Positions 17,476 to 26,494 are shown, counted from the first letter of the stretch. The stretch is 64,000 bases of DNA from Kluyvera sp036759925 (GCF_036759925.1 NZ_JAPKIB010000001.1:62001-126000), one strand, 5' to 3'. Notes: generated by a model from the sequence alone, not told the origin. Translations and numbers: made by a program.

Positions 17476-18417
17476 TTAGTAACGTGCGATACGTTTTTTC
17501 AGCGTCAAATGACAAATGGTTAAGATAACGGTGAAGGTGAACAGCAGGAACGACACCGCCGAGGCGTAGCCATAGTCAAACTGTTCAAAGCCCAGCTTAT
17601 AGATATGCGTCATGACCATTTCCGTGGCGTTAGATGGCCCGCCGCCGGTGGTGGCATACACCTCGGCAAACACGCGGAACCCACGGATAAAGGAGAGCAT
17701 CAGCACCACCGACAGCGCCGGGATCATCCCAGGCAGCGTCACGTAGCGCAGACGGTTCCACCAGTTCGCACCGTCGACGTTCGAGGCGTCGTACAGGTCA
17801 CGGCTGATGCCCGCCAGACCGGCGATGAAAATCACCATGTTGTAGGGCACCGCTTTCCAGATATGCAGCAGCATGATGACCCCCAGCGCCTGATCGGAGC
17901 TGGCAAGGAACCCCTGATCCGCCACGCCAAACCAGCTGAGAATATGGTTCACCACGCCGTTTGGCGTCGGGTTGAACAGAATGCGCCACATCTCGGCGAC
18001 GATCGCCGCACTGGTTACCGCCGGTAAGAAGATAGCGGTACGAATAAAGCGCAGATGGCGCGCCGGGCCTTCCAGCAGCATGGCGAGGAAGAACGCGAGT
18101 ATTGCGGCGGCAAACATCGTCACCACCACGTACAGCAGCGTATTTATCACCGCCGCGTGCAGCTCTACGTCAGCAAAGGCGCGGGTAAAGTTATCGAACC
18201 CGACCCACTCGTCCGGCTGATTAAAGTTGACCTTGTAAAAGCTCATCACCAGACCCTGAATCATCGGGATGAACTTAAACCAGCTAAAAATAATCAGCGC
18301 GGGTGCCAGGAACAGCCACGGAATCAGCGCCCGCTTGCGTTTTGCCGTCAGCCAGCCGGTCGCGTCAGGCGAAGCGGCTTGCTTTAGCGGCGCGGACTTC
18401 GTCTCATGCAGCGTCAT
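17476..18417 (-). CDS. ABC sugar transporter permease, MalF type
   Basis: 313-residue permease with a cytoplasmic N-terminal extension, six predicted membrane segments (the first in ALIPWLFLAPALIIFSWF) and an EAA-type loop (DGANWWNRLRYVTLPG). It is followed 9 bases later by the MalG-type permease and preceded 13 bases earlier by the binding-protein gene. Substrate specificity cannot be read from the permease sequence. Confidence 0.92.
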   Translation of the reverse strand: MTLHETKSAPLKQAASPDATGWLTAKRKRALIPWLFLAPALIIFSWFKFIPMIQGLVMSFYKVNFNQPDEWVGFDNFTRAFADVELHAAVINTLLYVVVTMFAAAILAFFLAMLLEGPARHLRFIRTAIFLPAVTSAAIVAEMWRILFNPTPNGVVNHILSWFGVADQGFLASSDQALGVIMLLHIWKAVPYNMVIFIAGLAGISRDLYDASNVDGANWWNRLRYVTLPGMIPALSVVLMLSFIRGFRVFAEVYATTGGGPSNATEMVMTHIYKLGFEQFDYGYASAVSFLLFTFTVILTICHLTLKKRIARY

Positions 18418-18430
18418 TACTTACTCCCTC

Positions 18431-19720
18431 TCACTTAGCCAGCACGTTTTGTTTTTCCAGCTCGGCGTTGACCTTCACGTCGATGGATTTCAGCTCAGCG
18501 CTGATATTGCTATTACAGTCGGCGAAAATACGGTTGAAGCCGTCGGCTGCCACCTGACGCACCGGCGTCCAGTTTGGAATTTGCGGCACGTAGCGGCCCT
18601 GCTCGTTATACAGTCTGGCGAAGGTTTCCCAACGCGCATCCTGGTAAACGGCTTTGACATCGACATTTTTGTTCACCGGCAGACGCACCACGGGAATATG
18701 CTGGCTGCCTTTACCCATGCCGATCTCCTGGCCTTCCGCCGAGATCATAAATTCGATAAATTTCTGCGCGGCCTCTTTCTGCTTGCTGCTCTTCATCATA
18801 AAGACGGTGGTCCCTTCGGCGAGGGTGGCTTCCCCTTTCGGCCCCACCACCGGCACGACTTCGAAGTTGTCTTTGCCTGGATCTTTATCAAACAGCGCGA
18901 TGTGGTAAGGGCCGCTGAAGAACATGCCGCTCTGACCGGAACGGAACGAGGGGATAACGTCGGCGGTGGTGGCGTTAATCGCCCCCGGCTGGGTCACTTT
19001 TTCGCACATCATGGTGCGCATAAAGGTCATCGCCTGAGCCACTTCTGGAGTATCGAGCGAGGCGCTGAATTTGCCGCCGTTCTCTTTAACGAAATCACCG
19101 CCCGCCTGCCAGATAAAGCTGCTCATAAACCAGCTGGCGTAGCCGCGGGTGGTAGAGGCAGGCACGATAAAGCCGTAGGTGTCGTTTTTACCGTTGCCGT
19201 CCGGGTCCTGGGTGGTGAAGGCTTTGGCCAGCGTCTGGATATCATCCCAGCTTTTTGGCTGCGGCAGGCCCAGCTTCTCGCGCCAGTCTTTGCGCACAAA
19301 CAGCGCGAAGGTTTGCGCAGAGGTAGGCACACCGTAGTATTTGCCGTCGATGTAGCGGGTACTGTTCCAGGCGGTCTGGTATAGCTGGTCGCCGCCGCTG
19401 ATGGCTTTCGGGTCAATTTCGTCGGCAATGCCAAGCTGAATAAACTGACCGAGCGAAGCGGCATCGTTGAAGATCAGATCCGGTAACGCATTACCCGCCG
19501 TGGCGCGCGCCAGCCGCTGTTCGAAGTCGGTGGTGGCATTGAAGTACTCAATCTTAATACCGGTCTTCTCTTCGAACTTCTCGGCTTCTTGCTTGTAGAT
19601 ATTTTTGGAGTCGTTGCTCGCACGGATCCAGACGTTCAGGGTGGTGGCAGCGTAGCTTTGCCCGATACCCAGTCCTAGAGCAGAAAGCAGTAATAATGAG
19701 CGTAATTTATTCGCAGACAT
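18431..19720 (-). CDS. ABC transporter periplasmic solute-binding protein (family 1)
   Basis: 429-residue extracellular solute-binding protein. The signal peptide runs from MSANKLRSLLLLSALGLG to a likely cleavage after SYA, giving a mature N-terminus ATTLNVWIRAS, the start typical of sugar/oligosaccharide binding proteins of the MalE/UgpB cluster. At 429 residues it is shorter than the alginate-binding AlgQ proteins (above 500), so a di- to tetrasaccharide ligand is more likely than a long polymer. First gene of the leftward operon; the 528-bp AT-rich divergent region lies upstream. Confidence 0.92.
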   Translation of the reverse strand: MSANKLRSLLLLSALGLGIGQSYAATTLNVWIRASNDSKNIYKQEAEKFEEKTGIKIEYFNATTDFEQRLARATAGNALPDLIFNDAASLGQFIQLGIADEIDPKAISGGDQLYQTAWNSTRYIDGKYYGVPTSAQTFALFVRKDWREKLGLPQPKSWDDIQTLAKAFTTQDPDGNGKNDTYGFIVPASTTRGYASWFMSSFIWQAGGDFVKENGGKFSASLDTPEVAQAMTFMRTMMCEKVTQPGAINATTADVIPSFRSGQSGMFFSGPYHIALFDKDPGKDNFEVVPVVGPKGEATLAEGTTVFMMKSSKQKEAAQKFIEFMISAEGQEIGMGKGSQHIPVVRLPVNKNVDVKAVYQDARWETFARLYNEQGRYVPQIPNWTPVRQVAADGFNRIFADCNSNISAELKSIDVKVNAELEKQNVLAK

Positions 19721-20248
19721 GATTGCATATCCTTTATTGTGTAGGGCACAAAGATAATTAAATTCTCACAAAATGCATTTCCGTGATCTGGATTAACATT
19801 TTGCGGTGAATACAACATGCGTAAAAAATTATTTCCGAACATTAAATAGAAATATATTTTCCAATACAACCACACAAAAAAGAAATCGTATTTCAGAAAC
19901 GGAAAAGTTGAACGAGATCACACATAAAAGTGACGAAAAAAGTGACATAAATATTTTATCATTTAAATTCAATGCATTAACATTTTGTTTATTTTTTTGA
20001 TAAACTCAACAAAATAAGAAAAACAGCTAAAAACGTGAACTTCACTACAATAAATGCGTCATTTTTTATTCAACTCGATAACCATGATGAACATCACAAA
20101 AAAAATCACTTTGTCTTTTACACTGCACGCCAACCTATTTATTAATGCGTTATCTTTTAATTAAATCGCCTGCTTTTAGTGTTGTTAAAATACGCTAAAG
20201 GCAAAATTCTCTTGTTATCTTTTCTCTATTTGCAGAAGGGTTATCACT
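19721..20248. promoter_or_regulatory. AT-rich divergent control region of the polysaccharide locus
   Basis: 528 bp without a supportable gene, clearly richer in A+T than its flanks. It must hold the promoters of both operons. Two CRP-like sites with a perfect TCACA half are visible: GTTGAACGAGATCACA (19907-19922) and CATGATGAACATCACA (20083-20098). A short palindrome GAAATCGTATTTC (19881-19893) has the GAAA...TTTC character of KdgR-type operators but with non-standard spacing. No regulator gene is in the locus. The base composition contrast would suit H-NS binding. Confidence 0.55.
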
Positions 20249-21490
20249 ATGAGTTCAATACATCGCCGTGGAATATTAGGCATTGCGCTACTCTGCTCTG
20301 GGTTCAGCGCTTCACTGTATGCGGCAGAGCCTTATACGCTTGATGGCAACGATCTGGCGTTCAGCCGTGAACAGATTGCAGCCAAAGACCCGCTGTTCTT
20401 ACAGGCGGAAAGCGCACTGCTGAAAAAAGCGGATGCTGCGCTGAAACACCCGCTCTATTCGGTGATGGATAAAACGCTGGTTGCCGCCAGCGGTAATAAG
20501 CACGACTACTACAGCTTCCCGCCTTATTGGTGGCCGAACCCGGAGACCAAAGACGGCCTGCCGTACATCCGCAAAGATGGTCAAACCAACCCGGACGCCA
20601 ACAGCGATGCCACCGATAAAAATCGTCTGGTGAAGATGAGCAACGATGTCTCCACGCTGGCGCTGGCATGGTACTTCTCGCATGACGACCGCTACGCACA
20701 GAAAGCGGTCGAACAACTCAAAAGCTGGTTCCTGGCCCCGGAAACCCGCATGACGCCAAATCTGCAGCATGCTCAGGCTATCCCGGGGATCAACACCGGC
20801 CGCGGCATCGGCATTATCGACAGCCGGGCGCTGGTTGACGTGGTGGATGCCATTGCCCTGCTGCAAGCATCCGGTAAGTTAAGTGATGCAGATGTGACCG
20901 AGCTGAAAAAGTGGTTTGGCGATTTCTATCACTGGATGACCACCAGCCAGAATGGTTTTGAAGAAGAGAACTGGCACAACAACCACGGCACCTACTTTGA
21001 TATGCAGGCGGCGACCTTTGCGCTGTTCAGCGGCAAGCCGGAAGAGGCTAAAAAGCGCCTGTATGTCACCCAACTGCGCCGTATTGCCGGGCAGTTTGAC
21101 GTTGAAGGCCGCCAGATGGCCGAACTGGAGCGCACTCGCCCGTGGCACTACAGCAACTTTAACCTCGACGCTTACAGCCGCCTGGGTCGTCTGGGTGAAA
21201 AAGCCGGGGTCGATATCTGGAACTTTACCCTCGACGATCACAGTCTGCGCAAGGGCTATCAGTACATCGCCGGATTTGTCGACAGCGACACGCCGTGGCC
21301 GTGGAAAGACCTCGACAAAAAAGATGACAAGAAGGCGCTGCGCAACATTGCCACTGCTGCCCATGCCTGGCCTGACGACGCACTGTTCCGCGAGAAAGCG
21401 CGCTGGCTGCGGGCAAAATATCCCGACGATATCACCACGCTCATTGCACCGCTTACCGCGTCTTCAGAGGTCAGGGAAAACCAAAAATGA
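20249..21490 (+). CDS. Alginate lyase family protein, secreted to the periplasm
   Basis: 413 residues. The signal peptide (ILGIALLCSGFSASLYA) is probably cleaved before AEPYTLDGND. The lyase domain shares YYSFPPYWWPNP, GLPYIRKDGQTNP, NTGRGIGIIDSRAL, the probable catalytic WHNNHGTYFD and ELERTRPWHYSNFNLDA with the cytoplasmic paralogue at 14372. It is preceded by AGAAGGG and overlaps the next gene by four bases (ATGA), so translation is coupled to the heparinase-like protein. Expected role: beta-elimination of an acidic polysaccharide or its fragments in the periplasm. Family assignment is firm, substrate is not known. Confidence 0.87.
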   Translation: MSSIHRRGILGIALLCSGFSASLYAAEPYTLDGNDLAFSREQIAAKDPLFLQAESALLKKADAALKHPLYSVMDKTLVAASGNKHDYYSFPPYWWPNPETKDGLPYIRKDGQTNPDANSDATDKNRLVKMSNDVSTLALAWYFSHDDRYAQKAVEQLKSWFLAPETRMTPNLQHAQAIPGINTGRGIGIIDSRALVDVVDAIALLQASGKLSDADVTELKKWFGDFYHWMTTSQNGFEEENWHNNHGTYFDMQAATFALFSGKPEEAKKRLYVTQLRRIAGQFDVEGRQMAELERTRPWHYSNFNLDAYSRLGRLGEKAGVDIWNFTLDDHSLRKGYQYIAGFVDSDTPWPWKDLDKKDDKKALRNIATAAHAWPDDALFREKARWLRAKYPDDITTLIAPLTASSEVRENQK

Positions 21491-23490
21491 GACAATTTTC
21501 TGGGCTATGGCCGGAGATCGCCGCGCGTGCTGTCGGCGAACAGGGCCTGATTCAACAGCTCGTGAAGGATGCACAACCGATGCTTGACGCCGCTGTGTGC
21601 ATCCCGCAAACCGGGATCGCCAGCTGGAATCTCTACTATTTCTGCCCGCACCACGGGGTGCGGCTGACCTGGCTGCCAGATTCACCTCACCACCACGCTT
21701 GCCCGGTGGACGGTGAGGTATTCAGCGGTGAACCGTGGGACGGCGCCTGGTGGCGAGAAATGAACGGCCGTAACGCCAGCGCCTGCCAGCAGTTGGGCTT
21801 GCTCTGGCGACTGACCGGCAACGCGGTGTACCGCGATAAAGTGCGTACGCTGCTGATGGGCTATGCGGATGTCTACCCTGACTACGCGGTGCACGGCGAT
21901 ATTCCGCACAATGGTCCCGGCAAGATGAACGCCCAGACCCTGTGCGAAGCCAACTGCATTCTGGATATGGCGCTAGGCTATGACTTTATTGCCGAGAGCC
22001 TGACGGTGGACGAGCGTCAGCATATCAGCGACAACCTGCTGCGCTGTGCGGCGACTTTTTTATGCGAACACCGCAGCCCGCAGATCCATAACCACGAGGT
22101 CAAAATCGGCGCCGCGCTGGGGGTGCTCGGTTTTGTACTGGAGGACGACAGCCTACTGGAGTTTGCGGTAAACGCGCCTTACGGGCTGCGCTGGCAGCTT
22201 GAACATGGTCTGCTGGCGGAGGGGATGTGGTTTGAGGGTTCCATCCACTATCACTACTACGCGTTACAGGGATTCTTTGCCTTCGAGAAGCTGGCGCACG
22301 GCACCCGCTGGAGTCTGATTGACGGCCCGTGGTACCCGCAGATGCTGCGTTTCCCGCTTGAGCTGCTGCTGCCAGATGGCACCTTCCCCCGGCTCAACGA
22401 CTGTCTCGCCGGGCAGGAGAAGTTGCATCACCGGGATCTGTACGAATTTGCCTGGTTTATCTGGCGCGACCCGCGCTACGCTGCAGTGCTGCAGTTTACC
22501 GCCGGTGAGCCTGACGAGCGTGAAACGCTGCTCTGGCGCCATCAGCCGCTGCCGGAAACGCATCTGAACCTGATTCCGCAGCAGTCGCTGTACGCACCCG
22601 GAGCGGGGATCACCCTGTGGCGACGCCCACAACAGCAGCAGGCGGTGTTGATTAAACACAGCCCGTGGGGCGGCGAGCACGACCATTATGACCGCCAGAG
22701 CCTGATGCTATGGCAGGGCAATGGCTGGCTACTGCCGGACCTCGGCACCACCGGTTACGGTGCCAAAATGCACTACGACTATTACAAAAACAGCGCCACC
22801 CACAATACGCTGACGGTTAACCAGACCAATCAGCCTCCCGCCAACTCTGACGTGCTCGGCTGGCATATGGGCGAAGAGTACCTGTGGCTGGATACCGAAA
22901 CCGATTGGGGGAAACCACCGCCGCAGTTGAATAGCCACACCCGCGTGGAGTGGGATGTCGAAGCCTGGCGCGGCGTGCGTTTTCGCCGCCGTCTGCTGTG
23001 GTTGGATGACGTGCTGATCGACCTGTCGACGGTGGAAAACCCGCACCGCCAGCAGCTTGACTGGACGTTGCATCTGGCGGCCGATGCGCTGGACCAGAGC
23101 GGCGAGCCGCAGCCCTTCTCACTCAGCGGCCCGCTGCGCGACATGCGCAACGCGACCGTCACGCCGCTGCACGGCTGTCAGCCGCGCCATTTCTCCCATC
23201 AGGGCGACACCTTTGCCCTGTGGCTGTCGGGTGACGGTGAACTCTGGCAGGGGCTGGCGGCCGATAACCCGGCCATCAGCGATTTGAGCTATCTGGTGTT
23301 GCGCAACCATCTGCCGCAGGCGCGTTTTGTCTGTCTGTGGGATTTGGCGAAGCAGTCACCGCTGACGGAGGTGAGCGTGCATCACACCGCTATTGGCACG
23401 CAGCTAACCTTCTGGCGTGGAGAGCGAGTGGCGCACGTCACGTTGTATGACGATCCTGCGCTACGGCCTGAGTTCGTGGGGCAAGCCTGA
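21487..23490 (+). CDS. Heparinase II/III family protein
   Basis: 667 residues without a signal peptide. The N-terminal two thirds is an alpha/alpha toroid-type lyase domain (for example GKMNAQTLCEANCILDMALG and IHNHEVKIGAALGVLGF) and the C-terminal part is the beta-sheet heparinase II/III domain with HSPWGGEHDHYDRQSLML and ATHNTLTVN, corresponding to the conserved His/Tyr-rich catalytic region. Families of this architecture (PL12, PL15, PL17, PL21) cleave heparin/heparan, alginate oligomers or similar uronates, often exolytically. Cytoplasmic location fits processing of imported oligosaccharides. Translationally coupled to the preceding lyase. Confidence 0.85.
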   Translation: MRQFSGLWPEIAARAVGEQGLIQQLVKDAQPMLDAAVCIPQTGIASWNLYYFCPHHGVRLTWLPDSPHHHACPVDGEVFSGEPWDGAWWREMNGRNASACQQLGLLWRLTGNAVYRDKVRTLLMGYADVYPDYAVHGDIPHNGPGKMNAQTLCEANCILDMALGYDFIAESLTVDERQHISDNLLRCAATFLCEHRSPQIHNHEVKIGAALGVLGFVLEDDSLLEFAVNAPYGLRWQLEHGLLAEGMWFEGSIHYHYYALQGFFAFEKLAHGTRWSLIDGPWYPQMLRFPLELLLPDGTFPRLNDCLAGQEKLHHRDLYEFAWFIWRDPRYAAVLQFTAGEPDERETLLWRHQPLPETHLNLIPQQSLYAPGAGITLWRRPQQQQAVLIKHSPWGGEHDHYDRQSLMLWQGNGWLLPDLGTTGYGAKMHYDYYKNSATHNTLTVNQTNQPPANSDVLGWHMGEEYLWLDTETDWGKPPPQLNSHTRVEWDVEAWRGVRFRRRLLWLDDVLIDLSTVENPHRQQLDWTLHLAADALDQSGEPQPFSLSGPLRDMRNATVTPLHGCQPRHFSHQGDTFALWLSGDGELWQGLAADNPAISDLSYLVLRNHLPQARFVCLWDLAKQSPLTEVSVHHTAIGTQLTFWRGERVAHVTLYDDPALRPEFVGQA

Positions 23491-23502
23491 TATTTGTCAT
23501 AT

Positions 23503-23533
23503 AGGCCGGATAAGCGAAGCGCCATCCGGCCCA
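23503..23533. repeat. Single REP unit
   Basis: AGGCCGGATAAGCGAAGCG followed by CATCCGGC, between the heparinase-like gene and the convergent phosphodiester glycosidase-like gene. It is nearly identical to the second unit at 360-389. Confidence 0.75.
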
Positions 23534-23548
23534 CCAAGCCCCCAGAGC

Positions 23549-24277
23549 TCAGCGTTTTTCCACGGTTATCATGGTAACGAAAGGATGGTACTGCCAGGGG
23601 ACACTGCTCCCCTGCTGGTACATCTTCGAAATGGTGCCGTCGAGATAGAGCATCTGCCGCACGTTGAGGCGCGATTTCGCATAACAGGCGAAATCATAGA
23701 AGTTGGTCTCCCGCTCGCTCAGCATAAACACTACCTTGCCCTGCGCGGTGATCCCTACGCCGTTGCGCAGCTTGCGCGAACTTGCCGACGGCTTCAGCCG
23801 CCAGTTAATCACCCCGTTTTCAATCAGCATCGGGCCGGACTGCACCGCATAATCCATGCCTTTGATCGATTTCAGCTTATCGAGGCTAACTATCCCCGCG
23901 CGATCGCCGCGAAGGTAAAAAACGCCGCCGGGTTTGATAAAGAAGTTCCCGCCGCCGGAGGCACGGTTCACCGCGACCCTTTGCTGGCCGTTTTCAATGT
24001 ACAGCCCAAGGGGAGCGTAGGCTTTGTCGTAGATGCCACCGTTCATCGCCATGCGCACGCGCCCGTCGCCGTTGATCTCGGACAGCAGCGCGCGCAGCGA
24101 ACCGTACGCTTTACCGTTGGCTTTTTGCCAGTACATGGCGATGCGTTGATGTTGGGGATCGGCGGTATAGCTTTGCAGCGTCAGGCTGGGGTCGGTGAGC
24201 CGACATACGCTTTCCGCTGCTGCCGTTAAGGGCGCTGCCATCAGCGTCAGCAGCAGCGGTATTGAACGGATGAACAT
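23549..24277 (-). CDS. Phosphodiester glycosidase family (DUF2233) secreted protein
   Basis: 242 residues from MFIRSIPLLLTLMAA, with a signal peptide likely cut after TAAA and mature SVCRLTD. The core matches the DUF2233/NAGPA family: RMAMNGGIYDKAYAPLGLYIE, NFFIKPGGVFYL, QSGPMLIENGVIN, RNGVGITAQGKVVFML and the YLDGTISKMY segment. Members include the mammalian uncovering enzyme, which removes GlcNAc from a phosphodiester; bacterial substrates are mostly unknown. It starts 4 bases after the yoaH stop, so it is read from the yoaH transcript. It occupies the place of yoaC in E. coli and may have arrived with the polysaccharide locus, but this is inference. Confidence 0.82.
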   Translation of the reverse strand: MFIRSIPLLLTLMAAPLTAAAESVCRLTDPSLTLQSYTADPQHQRIAMYWQKANGKAYGSLRALLSEINGDGRVRMAMNGGIYDKAYAPLGLYIENGQQRVAVNRASGGGNFFIKPGGVFYLRGDRAGIVSLDKLKSIKGMDYAVQSGPMLIENGVINWRLKPSASSRKLRNGVGITAQGKVVFMLSERETNFYDFACYAKSRLNVRQMLYLDGTISKMYQQGSSVPWQYHPFVTMITVEKR

Positions 24278-24281
24278 GACG

Positions 24282-24467
24282 TTACTCGTCTTCGTCTTCA
24301 TCCTCAAAGCGAGCGACAATACGTTCGCCGGTGTGGGTAGCACGCAGCTCTTCGGCCACCAGCGCGATCGCCTGACCGCTTGCCATCCCCTGCGACATCA
24401 GTTCCTGAATACGCTCGACGGCTTTCTGTTGCTGTTCATGGCTTAGTGAAGGTAATCCTGCAAACAT
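24282..24467 (-). CDS. yoaH: UPF0181 protein YoaH
   Basis: 61-residue homologue of E. coli YoaH (59 residues) starting [17 protein letters not shown] and ending in an acidic tail (EDEDEDE). The second of two adjacent ATGs is chosen because AGGAG is six bases upstream. Function unknown. Divergent from pabB as in E. coli, with the secreted DUF2233 gene immediately downstream. Confidence 0.92.
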
Positions 24468-24557
24468 CATTGACTCCTGCTACATTGTGGGCGCTTATTA
24501 TTTCATGCTGCCCGAACATTCGCCAGAGGCAGTGCAACAAGGCTGGACAGAGAAACA

Positions 24558-25913
24558 ATGTTACCCCCTTCAACGATGATGCTTCCCTGGCGACAGGATG
24601 CCGCAGAACACTACTTTGCCCCGTTAAACACCTCGCCCTGGGCGATGATGCTGCACTCCGGCTACGCGGACCATCCGCACAGCCGCTACGACATCGTGGT
24701 CGCCGACCCTCGCCAGACGCTGGTGACGCGCGGCGACGTCACTACCGTGAGTCATAACGGTACCGCCGAAGTCTCCCTGGACGATCCCTTAACGCTGTTA
24801 CAGCAGGCGATGGATCGGCTGAACACCAGCGACAAGCCGCTGGCCGATTTGCCCTTTACCGGCGGCGCCGTTGGGCTGTTTGGCTATGATTTAGGCCGCC
24901 GCTTTGAGAGATTGCCCGAGCAGGCGCAGCAAGATATCAGCGTCCCGGACATGGCGGTGGGCGTTTATGACTGGGCGTTGATCGTTGACCATCAGCGTCA
25001 GGTCGTTACCCTGCTGTGCCACGGTGATATCCACGCCCGCCTGCGCTGGCTGCAGGAACAAACCCGCCCGGCGACGGCACCGTTCGCCCTGACCTCTGGC
25101 TGGCAATCCAATATGAACCGCGCGCAGTACGGCGAGAAGTTCCGCCAGGTACAGGCCTACCTGCAAAGCGGCGACTGCTACCAGGTCAACCTCGCCCAGC
25201 GCTTTCAGGCGCGCTATGAGGGTGATGAATGGGCGGCGTTTGTGCGGCTGAACCGCACCAACCGCGCCCCGTTCAGCGCGTTTTTACGATTTGAAGAGAG
25301 CGCCATTCTGAGCCTCTCGCCGGAGCGTTTTATCCAGCTCGAGCAGGGGCAGATTCAGACCCGCCCGATTAAAGGCACCCTGCCACGTCTGGATTCCCCG
25401 CAGGCGGACGCGGAACAGGCTCAGCGGTTGGCGAACTCACCGAAGGATCGTGCAGAAAACCTTATGATTGTCGACCTGATGCGCAACGACATTGGCCGCG
25501 TGGCGGTGCCGGGCAGCGTACGGGTGCCGGAGCTGTTTGTCGTGGAGCCGTTCCCGGCGGTGCACCATCTGGTCAGCACCATCACCGCACAACTGCCGCC
25601 GACGCTGCACGCGACCGATCTGCTGCGCGCGGCGTTTCCTGGTGGCTCGATTACCGGCGCGCCGAAGGTGCGGGCGATGGAGATTATCGACGAGCTGGAA
25701 CCTCATCGCCGCAACGCGTGGTGCGGCAGCATTGGCTATCTCAGCGCCTGCGGCAATATGGACACCAGCATTACCATTCGGACGGTCACGGCGACAAACG
25801 GGACGCTTTACTGCTCGGCGGGCGGAGGCCTGGTGGCCGACAGCGACGAAGATGCGGAATATCAGGAAACATTTGATAAAGTGAATAGAATCCTACAACA
25901 ACTGGAGTCCTGA
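24558..25913 (+). CDS. pabB: Aminodeoxychorismate synthase component I
   Basis: Converts chorismate to 4-amino-4-deoxychorismate with PabA-supplied ammonia, for folate synthesis. 451 residues (E. coli 453), chorismate-binding enzyme domain in the C-terminal two thirds, with the family stretches QTRPIKGTLPR (its catalytic Lys lies in this PIKGT motif), SPKDRAENLMIVDLMRNDIG, AAFPGGSITGAPKVRAMEII and the final QETFDKVNRIL. Followed 2 bases later by nudL. Confidence 0.95.
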   Translation: MLPPSTMMLPWRQDAAEHYFAPLNTSPWAMMLHSGYADHPHSRYDIVVADPRQTLVTRGDVTTVSHNGTAEVSLDDPLTLLQQAMDRLNTSDKPLADLPFTGGAVGLFGYDLGRRFERLPEQAQQDISVPDMAVGVYDWALIVDHQRQVVTLLCHGDIHARLRWLQEQTRPATAPFALTSGWQSNMNRAQYGEKFRQVQAYLQSGDCYQVNLAQRFQARYEGDEWAAFVRLNRTNRAPFSAFLRFEESAILSLSPERFIQLEQGQIQTRPIKGTLPRLDSPQADAEQAQRLANSPKDRAENLMIVDLMRNDIGRVAVPGSVRVPELFVVEPFPAVHHLVSTITAQLPPTLHATDLLRAAFPGGSITGAPKVRAMEIIDELEPHRRNAWCGSIGYLSACGNMDTSITIRTVTATNGTLYCSAGGGLVADSDEDAEYQETFDKVNRILQQLES

Positions 25914-25915
25914 CC

Positions 25916-26494
25916 ATGCAAGAGCCCGCGCTGAACCTGGATGATTTTCTCTCCCGCTTTCAGCTGCTTCGTCCGCAGACGACGCGTACGGCGTTAAACG
26001 CTCGACAGGCCGCGGTATTGATTCCCATCGTGCGACGCCCTGAGCCAGGGCTACTGCTGACGCAGCGTTCCGCTCGCTTGCGCAAACATCCCGGTCAGGT
26101 CGCCTTTCCCGGCGGGGCGGTAGACAGCAGTGACGCATCGCTGATTGCGGCGGCGCTGCGCGAGGCGCAGGAAGAGGTCGCCATTCCCCCGGAGTGCGTG
26201 GATATTATCGGCGTGCTGCCGCCCGTCGACAGCGTGACCGGTTTTCAGGTCACGCCGGTGCTCGGGGTTATCCCGCCGGATCTGCACTATCACGCCAGTG
26301 AAGATGAAGTGGCATCGGTGTTTGAAATGCCGCTTGCCGAAGCGCTGCGTCTGGGGCGCTATCACCCGCTTGATATTCATCGCTGCGGCAACGCACATCG
26401 CGTCTGGCTCTCCTGGTATCAGCACTATTTTGTCTGGGGCATGACCGCCGGTATTATTCGTGAGCTAGCGCTACAGGTGGGCCTTAAACCCTGA
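25916..26494 (+). CDS. nudL: CoA pyrophosphatase NudL (Nudix)
   Basis: 192-residue Nudix hydrolase of the coenzyme A diphosphatase type. The CoA-specific motif LLTQRSARLRKHPGQVAFPGG is followed by the Nudix box GGAVDSSDASLI...REAQEEV (residues about 64-87). It is essentially fused to the pabB operon, with 2 bases between the stop and start. Expected to cleave CoA and derivatives into phosphopantetheine and 3',5'-ADP, acting as a housekeeping enzyme. Confidence 0.94.
   Translation: MQEPALNLDDFLSRFQLLRPQTTRTALNARQAAVLIPIVRRPEPGLLLTQRSARLRKHPGQVAFPGGAVDSSDASLIAAALREAQEEVAIPPECVDIIGVLPPVDSVTGFQVTPVLGVIPPDLHYHASEDEVASVFEMPLAEALRLGRYHPLDIHRCGNAHRVWLSWYQHYFVWGMTAGIIRELALQVGLKP

Noticed and set aside
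18269..19384. 371-codon plus-strand frame opposite the solute-binding protein
   Set aside because: Antisense to a protein with clear signal peptide and family features; no domain of its own.
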